A DNA stretch of 8,102 nucleotides from an uncultured Pseudomonadota bacterium (GTDB taxonomy: Bacteria > Pseudomonadota > Gammaproteobacteria > Burkholderiales > SCOH01). Where the stretch lies: the NCBI GenBank assembly GCA_937863215.1, contig CALMFQ010000506.1, forward strand, positions 1 through 8,102. Reading direction: 5' to 3'. The number at the start of each line of letters is the position of its first letter. Position 1 is the stretch's first letter. This document shows positions 1 to 6,406 of the stretch, piece after piece. Position numbers and translations under genes: made by a program. Below the pieces are notes generated by a model, which saw nothing but the letters and a program-made list of their open reading frames with translations, made no database searches and was not told where the DNA came from.

Positions 1-423
1 GCGTTTGTCGCCGCCAGCGCCGACCTGATCGAATGGCTGGTCAACAAGGCACATACCTACATCTACACCACTGCGCAGCCGCCGCTGCTGGCCGAAGCGC
101 TGCTACAGAGCATTGAGCTGATTGACAAAGAGAGCTGGCGCCGCGAGCGGCTGACGAGTCTGATTGCGCAATTGCGACAGGGCTGCGCAGATTTGCCGTG
201 GCGCCTGTTGCCTTCGCTGACACCAATCCAGCCGCTGCTGGTCGGCAGTAGTGAGGCCGCGTTGAATTTGGCCGAAGGGCTGCGCCAGCAGGGTATCTGG
301 GTGCCGGCGATCCGTCCGCCGACGGTGCCGGACGGTGAGGCACGGCTACGCATTTCGTTGTCTGCCACACATACGCCGGACGATGTCGAACGGCTGCTGG
401 CAGCGCTGCGAGATATAGCGTGA
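1..423 (+). CDS. bioF: 8-amino-7-oxononanoate synthase, C-terminal part (5' end outside window)
   Basis: This is the last 140 residues of a PLP-dependent alpha-oxoamine synthase that condenses pimeloyl-ACP with L-alanine to give 8-amino-7-oxononanoate (KAPA), the first step in building the biotin rings. The reading frame is open from base 1 to the TGA at 421-423. Visible family landmarks are a segment with YIYTTAQPP, matching the region after the PLP lysine where BioF proteins read IYSTxxPP, and a C-terminal IRPPTVPDGEARLRISL block followed by a short closing helix. The catalytic lysine and the N-terminal half lie upstream of the window. The gene heads the visible biotin cluster and is followed 67 bases later by bioH. 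The related enzymes KBL and ALAS share the fold, but the IRPPTVP block and the bioH/bioC/bioD neighbours favour BioF. Confidence 0.95.
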   Translation, partial: AFVAASADLIEWLVNKAHTYIYTTAQPPLLAEALLQSIELIDKESWRRERLTSLIAQLRQGCADLPWRLLPSLTPIQPLLVGSSEAALNLAEGLRQQGIWVPAIRPPTVPDGEARLRISLSATHTPDDVERLLAALRDIA

Positions 424-424
424 T

Positions 425-483
425 GCTCGCGCAGCGAGTCATAGTCCCTCTCTCCCCGTGCGGGAGAGAGTCAGGAGAGAGGG
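425..483. repeat. Two hairpins and dispersed-repeat-like sequence between bioF and bioH
   Basis: Two inverted repeats fill most of the bioF-bioH gap. The first is CTCGC (426-430), loop GCA, GCGAG (434-438). The second has a perfect 9-bp stem, CTCTCTCCC (448-456) and GGGAGAGAG (462-470), around a 5-base loop. The second stem and the GA/GGG-rich sequence after it resemble the short intergenic repeats with CTCTCCC...GGGAGAG arms that recur in many proteobacterial genomes. That likeness is from memory and no second copy lies in this window. The purine-rich right side (GAGGG at 479-483) sits 7 bases before the bioH ATG and probably acts as its ribosome binding site. Neither hairpin has a following T-run, so a simple intrinsic terminator is unlikely. 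Confidence 0.5.
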
Positions 484-490
484 TCGGGGC

Positions 491-1252
491 ATGAGCCTGC
501 ACGTCGAAGTCATGGGCCGCGGCGAAGATCTGGTGCTGCTGCACGGCTGGGCGATGCATGGCGGCATCTGGCATGGCATTGCCGAACGGCTGGCGGAGCA
601 TTTCTGCGTGCATCTGGTCGATCTGCCCGGCCATGGCTACAGCGCTGCGGTCGAGCCATTCAGCCTGAGCGCGATTGCGGCGCGGGTGGCGGCGCAATTC
701 CCGCATCCGCTGCATGTGCTCGGCTGGTCGCTGGGCGGTGCGGTGGCGCTGCGCTGGGCGCTGGATCATCCCTATGCGGTACGCAAACTGGTGCTGGTCG
801 CGAGCTCGCCGTGCTTTCAGCAGCGCGACGATTGGCCGGTGGCGATGCGGCGCGAGGTGCTGGCGCAATTCGCCGGCGATCTGCGGCAGAATTACCAGGC
901 AACGTTGCGGCGTTTCATCGCGCTGCAGGCAATGGGCGGCAACGCCAGCCGCGAAGTGCTGCGCGGTCTGCAGGACAGGCTGTTCGATCGCGGCCAGCCG
1001 GTGGAGGCGGTGCTCGGCAGCGGGCTGGAAATCCTGCGCGATGAAGACCTGCGCCATGAGTTGCAGCATCTGGATCAGCCAACGTTGCTGATTTACGGCG
1101 AACGCGACGCGCTGACGCCAGCCGCTGCCGGGCGCTGGCTGGCCGGAGCGATTGCCGACAGCGAGCTGCTGTTGCTGCCGGATGCATCGCACGCGCCGTT
1201 CATTTCCCACGCCGACGTGTTTACCGCTAAAGTGCTCGAATTTCTGCGTTGA
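491..1252 (+). CDS. bioH: Pimeloyl-[ACP] methyl ester esterase BioH
   Basis: This is a 253-residue cytoplasmic alpha/beta hydrolase that hydrolyses pimeloyl-ACP methyl ester. That ends the disguised fatty-acid-synthesis phase opened by BioC and releases pimeloyl-ACP for BioF. The oxyanion region LHGWAMHGG is at residues 17-25, DLPGHGYS at 44-51, and the nucleophile elbow GWSLGG at 78-83 with Ser80. The remaining triad residues are Asp206 (in GERDALTP) and His234 (in DASHAPF). Spacing and length match E. coli BioH (Ser82, Asp207, His235, about 256 residues). A GTG at 458 would add 11 residues (MRERVRREGRG), but these are encoded by the repeat-like spacer and are absent from the family, so I chose the ATG at 491. 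The stop is 11 bases from the next start, which fits co-transcription. Assignment as BioH rather than a generic hydrolase rests on the triad context and the bio neighbours. Confidence 0.93.
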   Translation: MSLHVEVMGRGEDLVLLHGWAMHGGIWHGIAERLAEHFCVHLVDLPGHGYSAAVEPFSLSAIAARVAAQFPHPLHVLGWSLGGAVALRWALDHPYAVRKLVLVASSPCFQQRDDWPVAMRREVLAQFAGDLRQNYQATLRRFIALQAMGGNASREVLRGLQDRLFDRGQPVEAVLGSGLEILRDEDLRHELQHLDQPTLLIYGERDALTPAAAGRWLAGAIADSELLLLPDASHAPFISHADVFTAKVLEFLR

Positions 1253-1256
1253 GGAG
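1253..1256 (+). promoter_or_regulatory. Ribosome binding site fixing the start of the PaiB-like gene
   Basis: GGAG starts directly after the bioH TGA and sits 7 bases before the ATG at 1264. This favours MYIQP as the N-terminus over an in-frame alternative start at 1249 that would overlap the bioH stop and leave no room for a Shine-Dalgarno sequence. Confidence 0.7.
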
Positions 1257-1263
1257 CCGTCAA

Positions 1264-1854
1264 ATGTACATCCAGCCTGCCTTCCAGGCCCGCGACCAGC
1301 TTGCCGTCGAGGAATTGGTCGAGAGCCACCCGTTCGCCACGTTGTTCGCCATGCGCGACGGTCAGCCGCAGGTATGGCACCTGCCGCTGCTGCGCGACGC
1401 TGCGGCAGGCAAGCTGGTGGGGCATTTGCCGCGCGCCGCCGCCGCGCTGGCGGGCGAGGTCACTGTGGTGTTCCATGGCCCGCATGCCTATGTGTCGCCG
1501 ACCTGGTATGTCACACCGGGACTGGTGCCGACTTGGAACTATGCCGCTGCGCACGTGCAGGGCGTAGCGCGCATCATCGACGACAACGAGGCCAAGGCGG
1601 CGATCCTGGCCGATATCAGCCGTCATTTCGAAGCCGAACGCTGGTCGATGGAATTGGTGGAAGGGCTGCCAAGGCTGCTGCCGATGATCATCGGCATCGA
1701 GATCGATATCGTTGCCGTCGAAGCCAAATTCAAACTGAGCCAGAACCGTTCCGCTGCCGATATCGACGCCGTCGCCTCCGCGCTGGCCGCGAGTGCAGCA
1801 GGTGCGGCAACGGCAGACTACATGGTGCGCCACGCCGGCGCCCGCATCGAGTAA
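1264..1854 (+). CDS. PaiB-like FMN-binding protein (split-barrel flavin fold)
   Basis: This 196-residue protein belongs to the FMN-binding family named after Bacillus PaiB, often annotated as a negative transcriptional regulator. Matching landmarks are the N-terminal MYIQPAF, SHPFATLF near 21-28, GPHAYVSPTWY at 72-82, VPTWNYAAAHVQG at 88-100, GIEIDIVAVEAKFKLSQNR at 144-162, and a C-terminal helix. The fold is related to pyridoxamine-phosphate oxidase flavin barrels. It has no helix-turn-helix, so direct DNA binding cannot be claimed. After HLPRA (54-58) the usual asparagine of the family's GH-x-ARAN motif is replaced by alanine (HLPRAAAA), which may alter the flavin site. The gene lies 11 bases after bioH and 4 bases before bioC, so it is almost certainly part of the biotin transcript. 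Its role there is unknown: it could be a flavoprotein linked to biotin or PLP metabolism, or an unrelated passenger. Confidence 0.85.
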   Translation: MYIQPAFQARDQLAVEELVESHPFATLFAMRDGQPQVWHLPLLRDAAAGKLVGHLPRAAAALAGEVTVVFHGPHAYVSPTWYVTPGLVPTWNYAAAHVQGVARIIDDNEAKAAILADISRHFEAERWSMELVEGLPRLLPMIIGIEIDIVAVEAKFKLSQNRSAADIDAVASALAASAAGAATADYMVRHAGARIE

Positions 1855-1858
1855 CAGC

Positions 1859-2740
1859 ATGACAACCAGCAAATCCCGGATCCGCCGTTCGTTCGAACGC
1901 GCCGCAAGCAGCTACGACGGCGCAGCGGTGCTGCAACGCGAAGTCAGTGACCGCATGGCCGAGCGGCTTGAGCTGATCAAGCTGCAACCGGCCACCATTC
2001 TCGATGCCGGCTCCGGCACCGGCTACGGCGCGCGGGCGCTGCGCCAGCGCTACGACAAGGCGCGGGTGATCGAGCTGGATCTGGCGCTGCCGATGCTGCA
2101 GGTGGCCAGCGGCGGCTCTGCCTGGTGGCAGAAAAAGCTGCCGTTCCTGCGCGCCAGCCGGCCGCCGCAGGTGTGTGGCGATGTCGAGAATCTGCCGCTG
2201 GCGAGCAACAGCGTCGATATGATCTGGTCGAACCTGACGCTGCAGTGGCTGACGCCGCCGGATCGCGCCTTCGGCGAACTGCAGCGCGTGCTGCGGCCGG
2301 ATGGCGTGCTGATGTTCTCGACGCTCGGACCGGATACGCTGAAAGAGCTGCGCCAGGCGTTTGCCGGTATCGACAGCTTCGGTCACGTCAACCGTTTCAT
2401 CGACATGCACGATGTCGGCGATGCGCTGGTGCACGCCGGGTTCTCCGAGCCGGTGATGGACATGGAATACATCACGCTGACTTACGAATCGGTGAAAGCC
2501 GTGCTGCTCGACCTGAAAGCCATCGGCGCGCAGCAACTGCAGGACGGCCGCAACCCCGGCCTGATGGGCAAGAGCCGCTGGAGTCAGCTTGTCGCCGCGT
2601 ACGAGCGCTTGCGCCGCGATGGCCGTCTGCCGGCGACTTACGAAGTGGTCTACGGTCATGCCTGGAAAGCGCAACCCAGGCCGGGCAAGACGCTGCCGGA
2701 CGGCCGCCGGATCGTCGAATTCAAGCCGCGGCCGAAATGA
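1859..2740 (+). CDS. bioC: Malonyl-[ACP] O-methyltransferase BioC
   Basis: This 293-residue SAM-dependent methyltransferase methylates the free carboxyl of malonyl-ACP, so fatty acid synthase can extend it to pimeloyl-ACP methyl ester. The N-terminus (SRIRRSFERAASSYDGAAVLQREV) is the typical BioC start. SAM motif I is DAGSGTGYG at 49-57, with an acidic post-I residue in IELD (71-74). D108 lies in the motif II region, then SNLTLQW at 124-130 and LRPDGVLMFSTLGPDTLKEL at 145-164, a BioC hallmark. A loop of about 20 residues (near 83-105, GGSAWWQKKLPFLRASRPP) makes it longer than the 251-residue E. coli protein; as I recall, similarly long forms occur in betaproteobacteria. An upstream ATG at 1793 is rejected because it lies inside the preceding gene and adds unrelated residues. 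The Shine-Dalgarno sequence is weak (GAG at 1849-1851), suggesting coupling to the upstream gene. The stop overlaps the bioD start as ATGA. Confidence 0.94.
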   Translation: MTTSKSRIRRSFERAASSYDGAAVLQREVSDRMAERLELIKLQPATILDAGSGTGYGARALRQRYDKARVIELDLALPMLQVASGGSAWWQKKLPFLRASRPPQVCGDVENLPLASNSVDMIWSNLTLQWLTPPDRAFGELQRVLRPDGVLMFSTLGPDTLKELRQAFAGIDSFGHVNRFIDMHDVGDALVHAGFSEPVMDMEYITLTYESVKAVLLDLKAIGAQQLQDGRNPGLMGKSRWSQLVAAYERLRRDGRLPATYEVVYGHAWKAQPRPGKTLPDGRRIVEFKPRPK

Positions 2741-3417
2741 GCGACTCGGTTGCGCGCGGTTTTTTCGTCACCGGCACCGATACCGAAGTCGGCAAGACTT
2801 TCGTCACCTGCTGGCTGCTGCGCCAGCTGAACGCGCAAGGGCTGCGCAGCCTGGGAATGAAGCCGGTTGCCGCCGGCGGTAGTGAAACCGCCGATGGATT
2901 CGCCAACGAGGATGCGTTGGCACTGGCCGCTGCCGGCTGGCAGCAGGTGCCGTACGCCTGGTTGAATCCGTGTTTGCTGCGCCAGCCGGTGTCGCCGCAT
3001 ATCGCCGCCGCGCGTGCGCATGTCCGGATCGATTTCGCCTGTATCGCCGATGCCTATCGCCAGCTGGCGGCAATGGCGGATGTGGTGCTGGTGGAGGGTG
3101 CCGGCGGCTGGCGTGCGCCGTTGAGCGAAACGCTCGATATCGCCGATCTGGCACGGCATCTGCGCCTGCCGGTGATCCTGGTAGTCGGCATGCGGCTGGG
3201 CTGCCTCAATCATGCGCTGCTGACGGCGGACGCGATTGTCGCCAGCGGGCTGCCGCTGGTGGGCTGGGTGGCGAATCGCGTCGATCCGCATATGCGCGAA
3301 TATGCCGCCAATCTGCATTTCCTGCGCCAGCGCATACCGGCACCGCTATTGGCGCAACTGCCACATGCCGAAAATCCAAATGTCCTGATGGATGTCGCAC
3401 TGCAACGCTGGTTCTGA
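2737..3417 (+). CDS. bioD: ATP-dependent dethiobiotin synthetase BioD
   Basis: This 226-residue protein carboxylates 7,8-diaminononanoate with CO2 and ATP, closing the ureido ring to give dethiobiotin, the penultimate biotin intermediate. The P-loop-like motif is GTDTEVGKT at 13-21. The substrate-binding MKPVAAG is at 41-47 with Lys42, matching E. coli Lys37. VEGAGGW at 119-125 carries the conserved glutamate. VGMRLGCLNHALLT at 150-163 and GWVANRVDP at 176-184 complete the core. Length and motif order match the family (about 220-230 residues). The start ATG overlaps the bioC TGA by the ATGA arrangement, and there is no clear Shine-Dalgarno sequence, so translation is probably coupled to bioC. 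It is the last gene of the visible biotin cluster. The region after its stop shows no strong terminator. The KAPA aminotransferase (bioA) and biotin synthase (bioB) are not in this window. Confidence 0.95.
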   Translation: MSDSVARGFFVTGTDTEVGKTFVTCWLLRQLNAQGLRSLGMKPVAAGGSETADGFANEDALALAAAGWQQVPYAWLNPCLLRQPVSPHIAAARAHVRIDFACIADAYRQLAAMADVVLVEGAGGWRAPLSETLDIADLARHLRLPVILVVGMRLGCLNHALLTADAIVASGLPLVGWVANRVDPHMREYAANLHFLRQRIPAPLLAQLPHAENPNVLMDVALQRWF

Positions 3418-3442
3418 AGCGCGAACCGGCAGTTTCTCGAGC

Positions 3443-3471
3443 TTGTGTTCTAAATTTGGCTTTGCTAGCAT
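3443..3471 (+). promoter_or_regulatory. Candidate sigma-70 promoter for the cox operon
   Basis: TTGTGT (3443-3448) and TAGCAT (3466-3471) are separated by 17 bases and match the -35 and -10 consensus at 3 and 4 of 6 positions. The start site would fall near 3478-3479, about 135 bases upstream of coxB. The match is modest and found by eye. A second near-consensus -35 (TTGACT, 3505-3510) lacks a good -10 at the right distance. If the first promoter is used, the FNR-type box lies just downstream of the start site, a position suited to repression. Confidence 0.3.
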
Positions 3472-3487
3472 CAAACGGCAGAAATAA

Positions 3488-3501
3488 TTGATCCATATCA
3501 A
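3488..3501. promoter_or_regulatory. FNR/ANR-type operator upstream of the cox operon
   Basis: The sequence TTGAT-CCAT-ATCAA is a perfect match to the FNR/ANR consensus TTGATNNNNATCAA, with both half-sites complete. FNR and ANR are oxygen-labile iron-sulfur regulators of the CRP family; related DNR/NNR-type regulators use similar sites. The box ends 111 bases before the coxB start codon, in the only sizeable gap between the bio and cox genes. In other proteobacteria such regulators commonly lower expression of low-affinity aa3-type oxidases under low oxygen, so repression is the simplest reading. A class II activator position would need a start site near 3536, where only a poor -10 is visible. 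Confidence 0.75.
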
Positions 3502-3603
3502 GGATTGACTGTTTGTGCTTTGATAGGCCGCCTGTCCCGCAGTCGCAATATCATCGGGCACATCAGTACCAGCAGCGGCATTCACAACCATCTGCGATGC
3601 GAT

Positions 3604-3610
3604 GGGGAGG
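3604..3610 (+). promoter_or_regulatory. Ribosome binding site of coxB with unusually short spacing
   Basis: GGGGAGG is an excellent Shine-Dalgarno match but ends only 2 bases before the ATG at 3613, closer than the usual 5-9. The next in-frame ATG (3637) would be better spaced from nothing obvious and would remove the basic N-terminal end of the signal peptide, so 3613 remains the preferred start. Confidence 0.5.
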
Positions 3611-3612
3611 CC

Positions 3613-4737
3613 ATGGTATACAAGCTGAAGCATGCAATGGCGGGGCTGATTGCAGCGGGATGGACCGGAACCGGCATGGCCGCCTACCGGACCGACATGC
3701 AGGAGCCGCAGACCGAGCTGGCACGGCGCGTGCTCGGCATTCACGAAATGATGCTGTACATCTGCATCGTCATCTTCATCGCGGTGTTCGCGGTGATGTT
3801 CTACTCCATCTACAAGCACCGCAAGGCTGCCGGCCACAAGGCAGCCAATTTCCACGAAAACGCTACAGTCGAAATCGTCTGGACCGTGATCCCGGTGCTG
3901 ATCCTGATCGGCATGGCTTGGCCGGCCACCAGAGTGGTGCTGGCGCAGAAAGACACGCGCAGCGAAGACCTGACCATCAAGATTACCGGCTACCAGTGGA
4001 AATGGGGTTACGACTATCTGCAGGATGGCGTCAGCTTCTATTCCAGCCTCGCCACACCGCGCAAGCAGATCGAAGATTTTCACGGCAACGCTGCCAGCAA
4101 GGGCGAGCATTACCTGCTGGAAGTGGATAACCCGCTGGTGGTGCCGGCTGGCAAGAAAGTGCGGTTGCTGCTGACCGCCAACGATGTGATCCATTCCTGG
4201 TGGGTGCCGGCGTTCGCGGTCAAGCAGGATGCAATCCCCGGCTTTGTGCGCGATACCTGGTTCAAGGCCGAGAAACCCGGCATCTATCGCGGCCAGTGTA
4301 CCGAGCTGTGCGGCAAGGACCACGGCTTCATGCCGATTGTGGTCGAAGTGAAGAGCCAGGCCGAATACGCGGCATGGATGGACGAGCAGAAGAAGAAAGC
4401 GGCCGCCAACCGCGACGATCCGAACAAGCAATGGAGCTTGCCGGAGCTGCTCGCCAAGGGTGAGCAAGTCTACAAGGCCAACTGTATTGCCTGTCACCAG
4501 GAAAACGGCAAGGGCATCCCCGGCACGTTCCCGGCGCTGGACGGTTCGAAGATCGCCCAGGGCCCGGTGGCCGATCATCTGCATCTGGTGCTGAACGGCA
4601 AGAACGCCATGCCGAAATGGGCGCAACTGAGCGATAGCGAGCTGGCTGCGGTCATCACTTACGAGCGCAACAGCTGGGGCAACAAGGCCGGCGATCTGCT
4701 GCAGCCGGCGGCGGTAAAAGCCGCGCGCGGCAAATAG
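3613..4737 (+). CDS. coxB: Cytochrome c oxidase subunit II with fused cytochrome c domain
   Basis: This 374-residue subunit of an aa3/caa3-type terminal oxidase accepts electrons and passes them through CuA to subunit I. An N-terminal signal peptide (about 1-24, basic MVYKLKH then a hydrophobic stretch ending near MAA) is followed by two membrane helices (about 46-67 and 86-110). The periplasmic cupredoxin domain has the aromatic patch YQWKWGYDY (127-135). Its CuA ligands are His194, Cys229, Glu231, Cys233, His237 and Met240 (VIHSWW and GQCTELCGKDHGFM). After a charged linker (about 258-272) comes a class I cytochrome c domain with heme motif CIACH (291-295) and probable axial Met333 (NAMPKW). 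Plain subunit II proteins end before that domain, so the oxidase can be called caa3-like. The start at 3613 gives the signal peptide; the in-frame extension to 3505 does not. coxA follows after 13 bases. Confidence 0.95.
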   Translation: MVYKLKHAMAGLIAAGWTGTGMAAYRTDMQEPQTELARRVLGIHEMMLYICIVIFIAVFAVMFYSIYKHRKAAGHKAANFHENATVEIVWTVIPVLILIGMAWPATRVVLAQKDTRSEDLTIKITGYQWKWGYDYLQDGVSFYSSLATPRKQIEDFHGNAASKGEHYLLEVDNPLVVPAGKKVRLLLTANDVIHSWWVPAFAVKQDAIPGFVRDTWFKAEKPGIYRGQCTELCGKDHGFMPIVVEVKSQAEYAAWMDEQKKKAAANRDDPNKQWSLPELLAKGEQVYKANCIACHQENGKGIPGTFPALDGSKIAQGPVADHLHLVLNGKNAMPKWAQLSDSELAAVITYERNSWGNKAGDLLQPAAVKAARGK

Positions 4738-4750
4738 GGGAGGGTGCTGG

Positions 4751-6376
4751 ATGACTGCTGCAGTACATGTTCACGGCCACGATGACCATTCGCACGCTCA
4801 CCCGACCGGGCTGATGCGCTGGCTGACCGCAACCAACCACAAGGATATCGGTACGTTGTACCTGTGGTTTGCCTTCTCCATGTTCCTGGTGGGCGGGGTG
4901 CTGGCGCTGATGATCCGGCTGGAACTGTTCCGCCCCGGGCTGCAGTTCTTCCGCCCGGAGCTGTTCAACCAGTTCACCACGCTGCACGGCCTGATCATGG
5001 TGTTCGGCGCGATCATGCCGGCGTTCACCGGTCTGGCCAACTGGATGCTGCCGTTGATGATCGGTGCGCCGGACATGGCGTTTGCGCGCATGAACAACTG
5101 GTCGTTCTGGCTGTTGCCGCCGGCGGCGCTGTTGCTGCTGATCAGCTTCGCCGTTCCCGGTGGCGCCGCTGCCGCCGGCTGGACCATGTATGCGCCGTTG
5201 TCGACGCAAATGGGCATGGGCATGGATCTGACTATTTTCGCCATCCACATCCTCGGTATGAGCTCGATCATGGGCTCGATCAATATCGTCACCACGGTGC
5301 TGAACATGCGCGCACCGGGAATGACGCTGATGAAAATGCCGATGTTCGCCTGGACCTCGCTGATCACCGCCTATCTGTTGATCGCAGTGGCGCCGGTGCT
5401 GGCCGGGGCGGTGACCATGGTGCTGACCGACCGGCATTTCGGCACCTCGTTCTTCAAGGCTGCCGGTGGCGGCGATCCGGTGATGTTCCAGCATATTTTC
5501 TGGTTCTTCGGTCATCCCGAGGTGTACATCATGGCGTTGCCGGCATTTGGCGTGGTCAGCCAGATCATTCCGACTTTCGCGCGCAAGCCGCTGTTCGGCT
5601 ATCACTCGATGGTTTATGCCACTTCATCGATTGCGCTGCTGTCGTTCATCGTCTGGGGCCATCACATGTTCGCCACCGGCATGCCGGCCGCGGCGCAGCT
5701 GTTCTTCATGTACGCGACGATGCTGATTGCGGTACCGACCGGGGTGAAGGTGTTCAACTGGATCGCCACCATGTGGCAAGGCGAGATGACTTTCGAAACG
5801 CCGATGCTGTTCGCCATTGGCTTCGTCTGCCTGTTCACCATGGGCGGCTTTTCCGGGCTGATGCTGGCAATCGTTCCGGCGGACATCCAGTATCAGGATA
5901 CCTATTTCGTCGTCGCGCATTTCCATTACGTGCTGGTGGCCGGCGCGCTGTTCAGTCTGTTCGCTGCCGCCTATTACTGGATGCCGAAATGGACTGGCCA
6001 CAACTATCCGGAGGCGCGCGGCAAGCTGCACTTCTGGTGGTCGATGATCGCCTTCAATGTCACCTTCTTCCCGATGCATTTCCTCGGGCTGGCCGGCATG
6101 CCGCGGCGGATTCCCGACTATGCGACTCAGTTTGCCGGCTTCAATGAGGTGGCCTCGCTCGGTGCGTTCGCCTTCGGTCTGGCGCAGGTGTATTTCCTGT
6201 TTTTCGTCGCGATTCCTACCATTCGCGGCAAATTCGGCAAGGCGCCGGACAAGCCGTGGGAAGGCGTGACCACGCTCGAATGGGAGGTGCCGTCGCCAGC
6301 GCCGTTCCATACCTGGGAAACACCGCCGGACGAGAAACTGGTCAACGAGCTGGCTGCCAGGCAGCACCTGCATTGA
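4751..6376 (+). CDS. coxA: Cytochrome c oxidase subunit I
   Basis: This 541-residue catalytic subunit of the heme-copper oxidase reduces O2 to water and pumps protons across the inner membrane. It is highly hydrophobic, with about 12 expected membrane helices. By family alignment, low-spin heme a ligands are His79 (TLHGLIM) and His392, the heme a3 ligand is His390 (VAHFHYVL), and CuB ligands are His255, His304 and His305. Tyr259 in GHPEVYI is positioned for the His-Tyr crosslink. Glu257 with Asp108 (GAPDMAFARMNN) marks the D channel and Lys333 (TGVKVFNW) the K channel, so it is an A-type oxidase. The N-terminus carries a histidine-rich stretch (HVHGHDDHSHAHP, 6-18). A good ribosome binding site (GGGGAGGG, 4737-4744) overlaps the end of coxB. 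All catalytic residues are present and nothing looks truncated. Confidence 0.98.
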   Translation: MTAAVHVHGHDDHSHAHPTGLMRWLTATNHKDIGTLYLWFAFSMFLVGGVLALMIRLELFRPGLQFFRPELFNQFTTLHGLIMVFGAIMPAFTGLANWMLPLMIGAPDMAFARMNNWSFWLLPPAALLLLISFAVPGGAAAAGWTMYAPLSTQMGMGMDLTIFAIHILGMSSIMGSINIVTTVLNMRAPGMTLMKMPMFAWTSLITAYLLIAVAPVLAGAVTMVLTDRHFGTSFFKAAGGGDPVMFQHIFWFFGHPEVYIMALPAFGVVSQIIPTFARKPLFGYHSMVYATSSIALLSFIVWGHHMFATGMPAAAQLFFMYATMLIAVPTGVKVFNWIATMWQGEMTFETPMLFAIGFVCLFTMGGFSGLMLAIVPADIQYQDTYFVVAHFHYVLVAGALFSLFAAAYYWMPKWTGHNYPEARGKLHFWWSMIAFNVTFFPMHFLGLAGMPRRIPDYATQFAGFNEVASLGAFAFGLAQVYFLFFVAIPTIRGKFGKAPDKPWEGVTTLEWEVPSPAPFHTWETPPDEKLVNELAARQHLH

Positions 6377-6393
6377 TCTGAATCGACAACGGC

Positions 6394-6400
6394 AAAGGAG
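6394..6400 (+). promoter_or_regulatory. Ribosome binding site deciding the start of the 36-residue gene
   Basis: AAAGGAG abuts an ATG at 6401 and lies 6 bases before a second in-frame ATG at 6407. Normal spacing favours 6407, giving MNNPAGQ as the N-terminus; starting at 6401 would add only Met-Asn. Confidence 0.7.
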
Positions 6401-6406
6401 ATGAAC

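Larger units (their letters stand above)
3418..3612. other. Intergenic control region between bioD and coxB
   Basis: This 195-base non-coding stretch has an AT-richer segment (about 3443-3525) standing out from the GC-rich coding sequence around it. It holds the FNR-type palindrome and the candidate promoter listed separately. No hairpin followed by a T-run could be found after bioD, so the biotin transcript may end by another means or read through into the cox genes. An open frame in phase with coxB runs back to 3505, but its predicted residues (MTVCALIGRLSRS...) are not like the start of subunit II, so I treat it as leader. Confidence 0.6.

Noticed and set aside
41..1210. Long minus-strand open frame of 389 codons opposite bioF and bioH
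   Set aside because: It runs antisense through two clearly recognisable genes and across their spacer. Its residues (Gln, His, Arg and Ala rich, low complexity) resemble no family, which is a common artefact of GC-rich coding DNA.
3418..3450. Possible terminator after bioD
   Set aside because: Only very short palindromes (such as CTCGAG) are present, and no stem of useful length followed by a T-run could be found.
3505..3533. Second promoter based on TTGACT at 3505-3510
   Set aside because: The -35 match is good (5 of 6), but the sequence 16-18 bases downstream is GC-rich with no plausible -10.
3346..4626. Minus-strand open frame of 426 codons opposite coxB
   Set aside because: It is a shadow of coxB and of the control region, with an unconvincing composition, no ribosome binding site in context and no recognisable domain.
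4864..6147. Plus-strand open frame of 427 codons inside coxA in another phase
   Set aside because: It overlaps subunit I, whose catalytic residues are all in the other frame. The alternative protein is hydrophilic and Arg/Gly/His rich with no family likeness.
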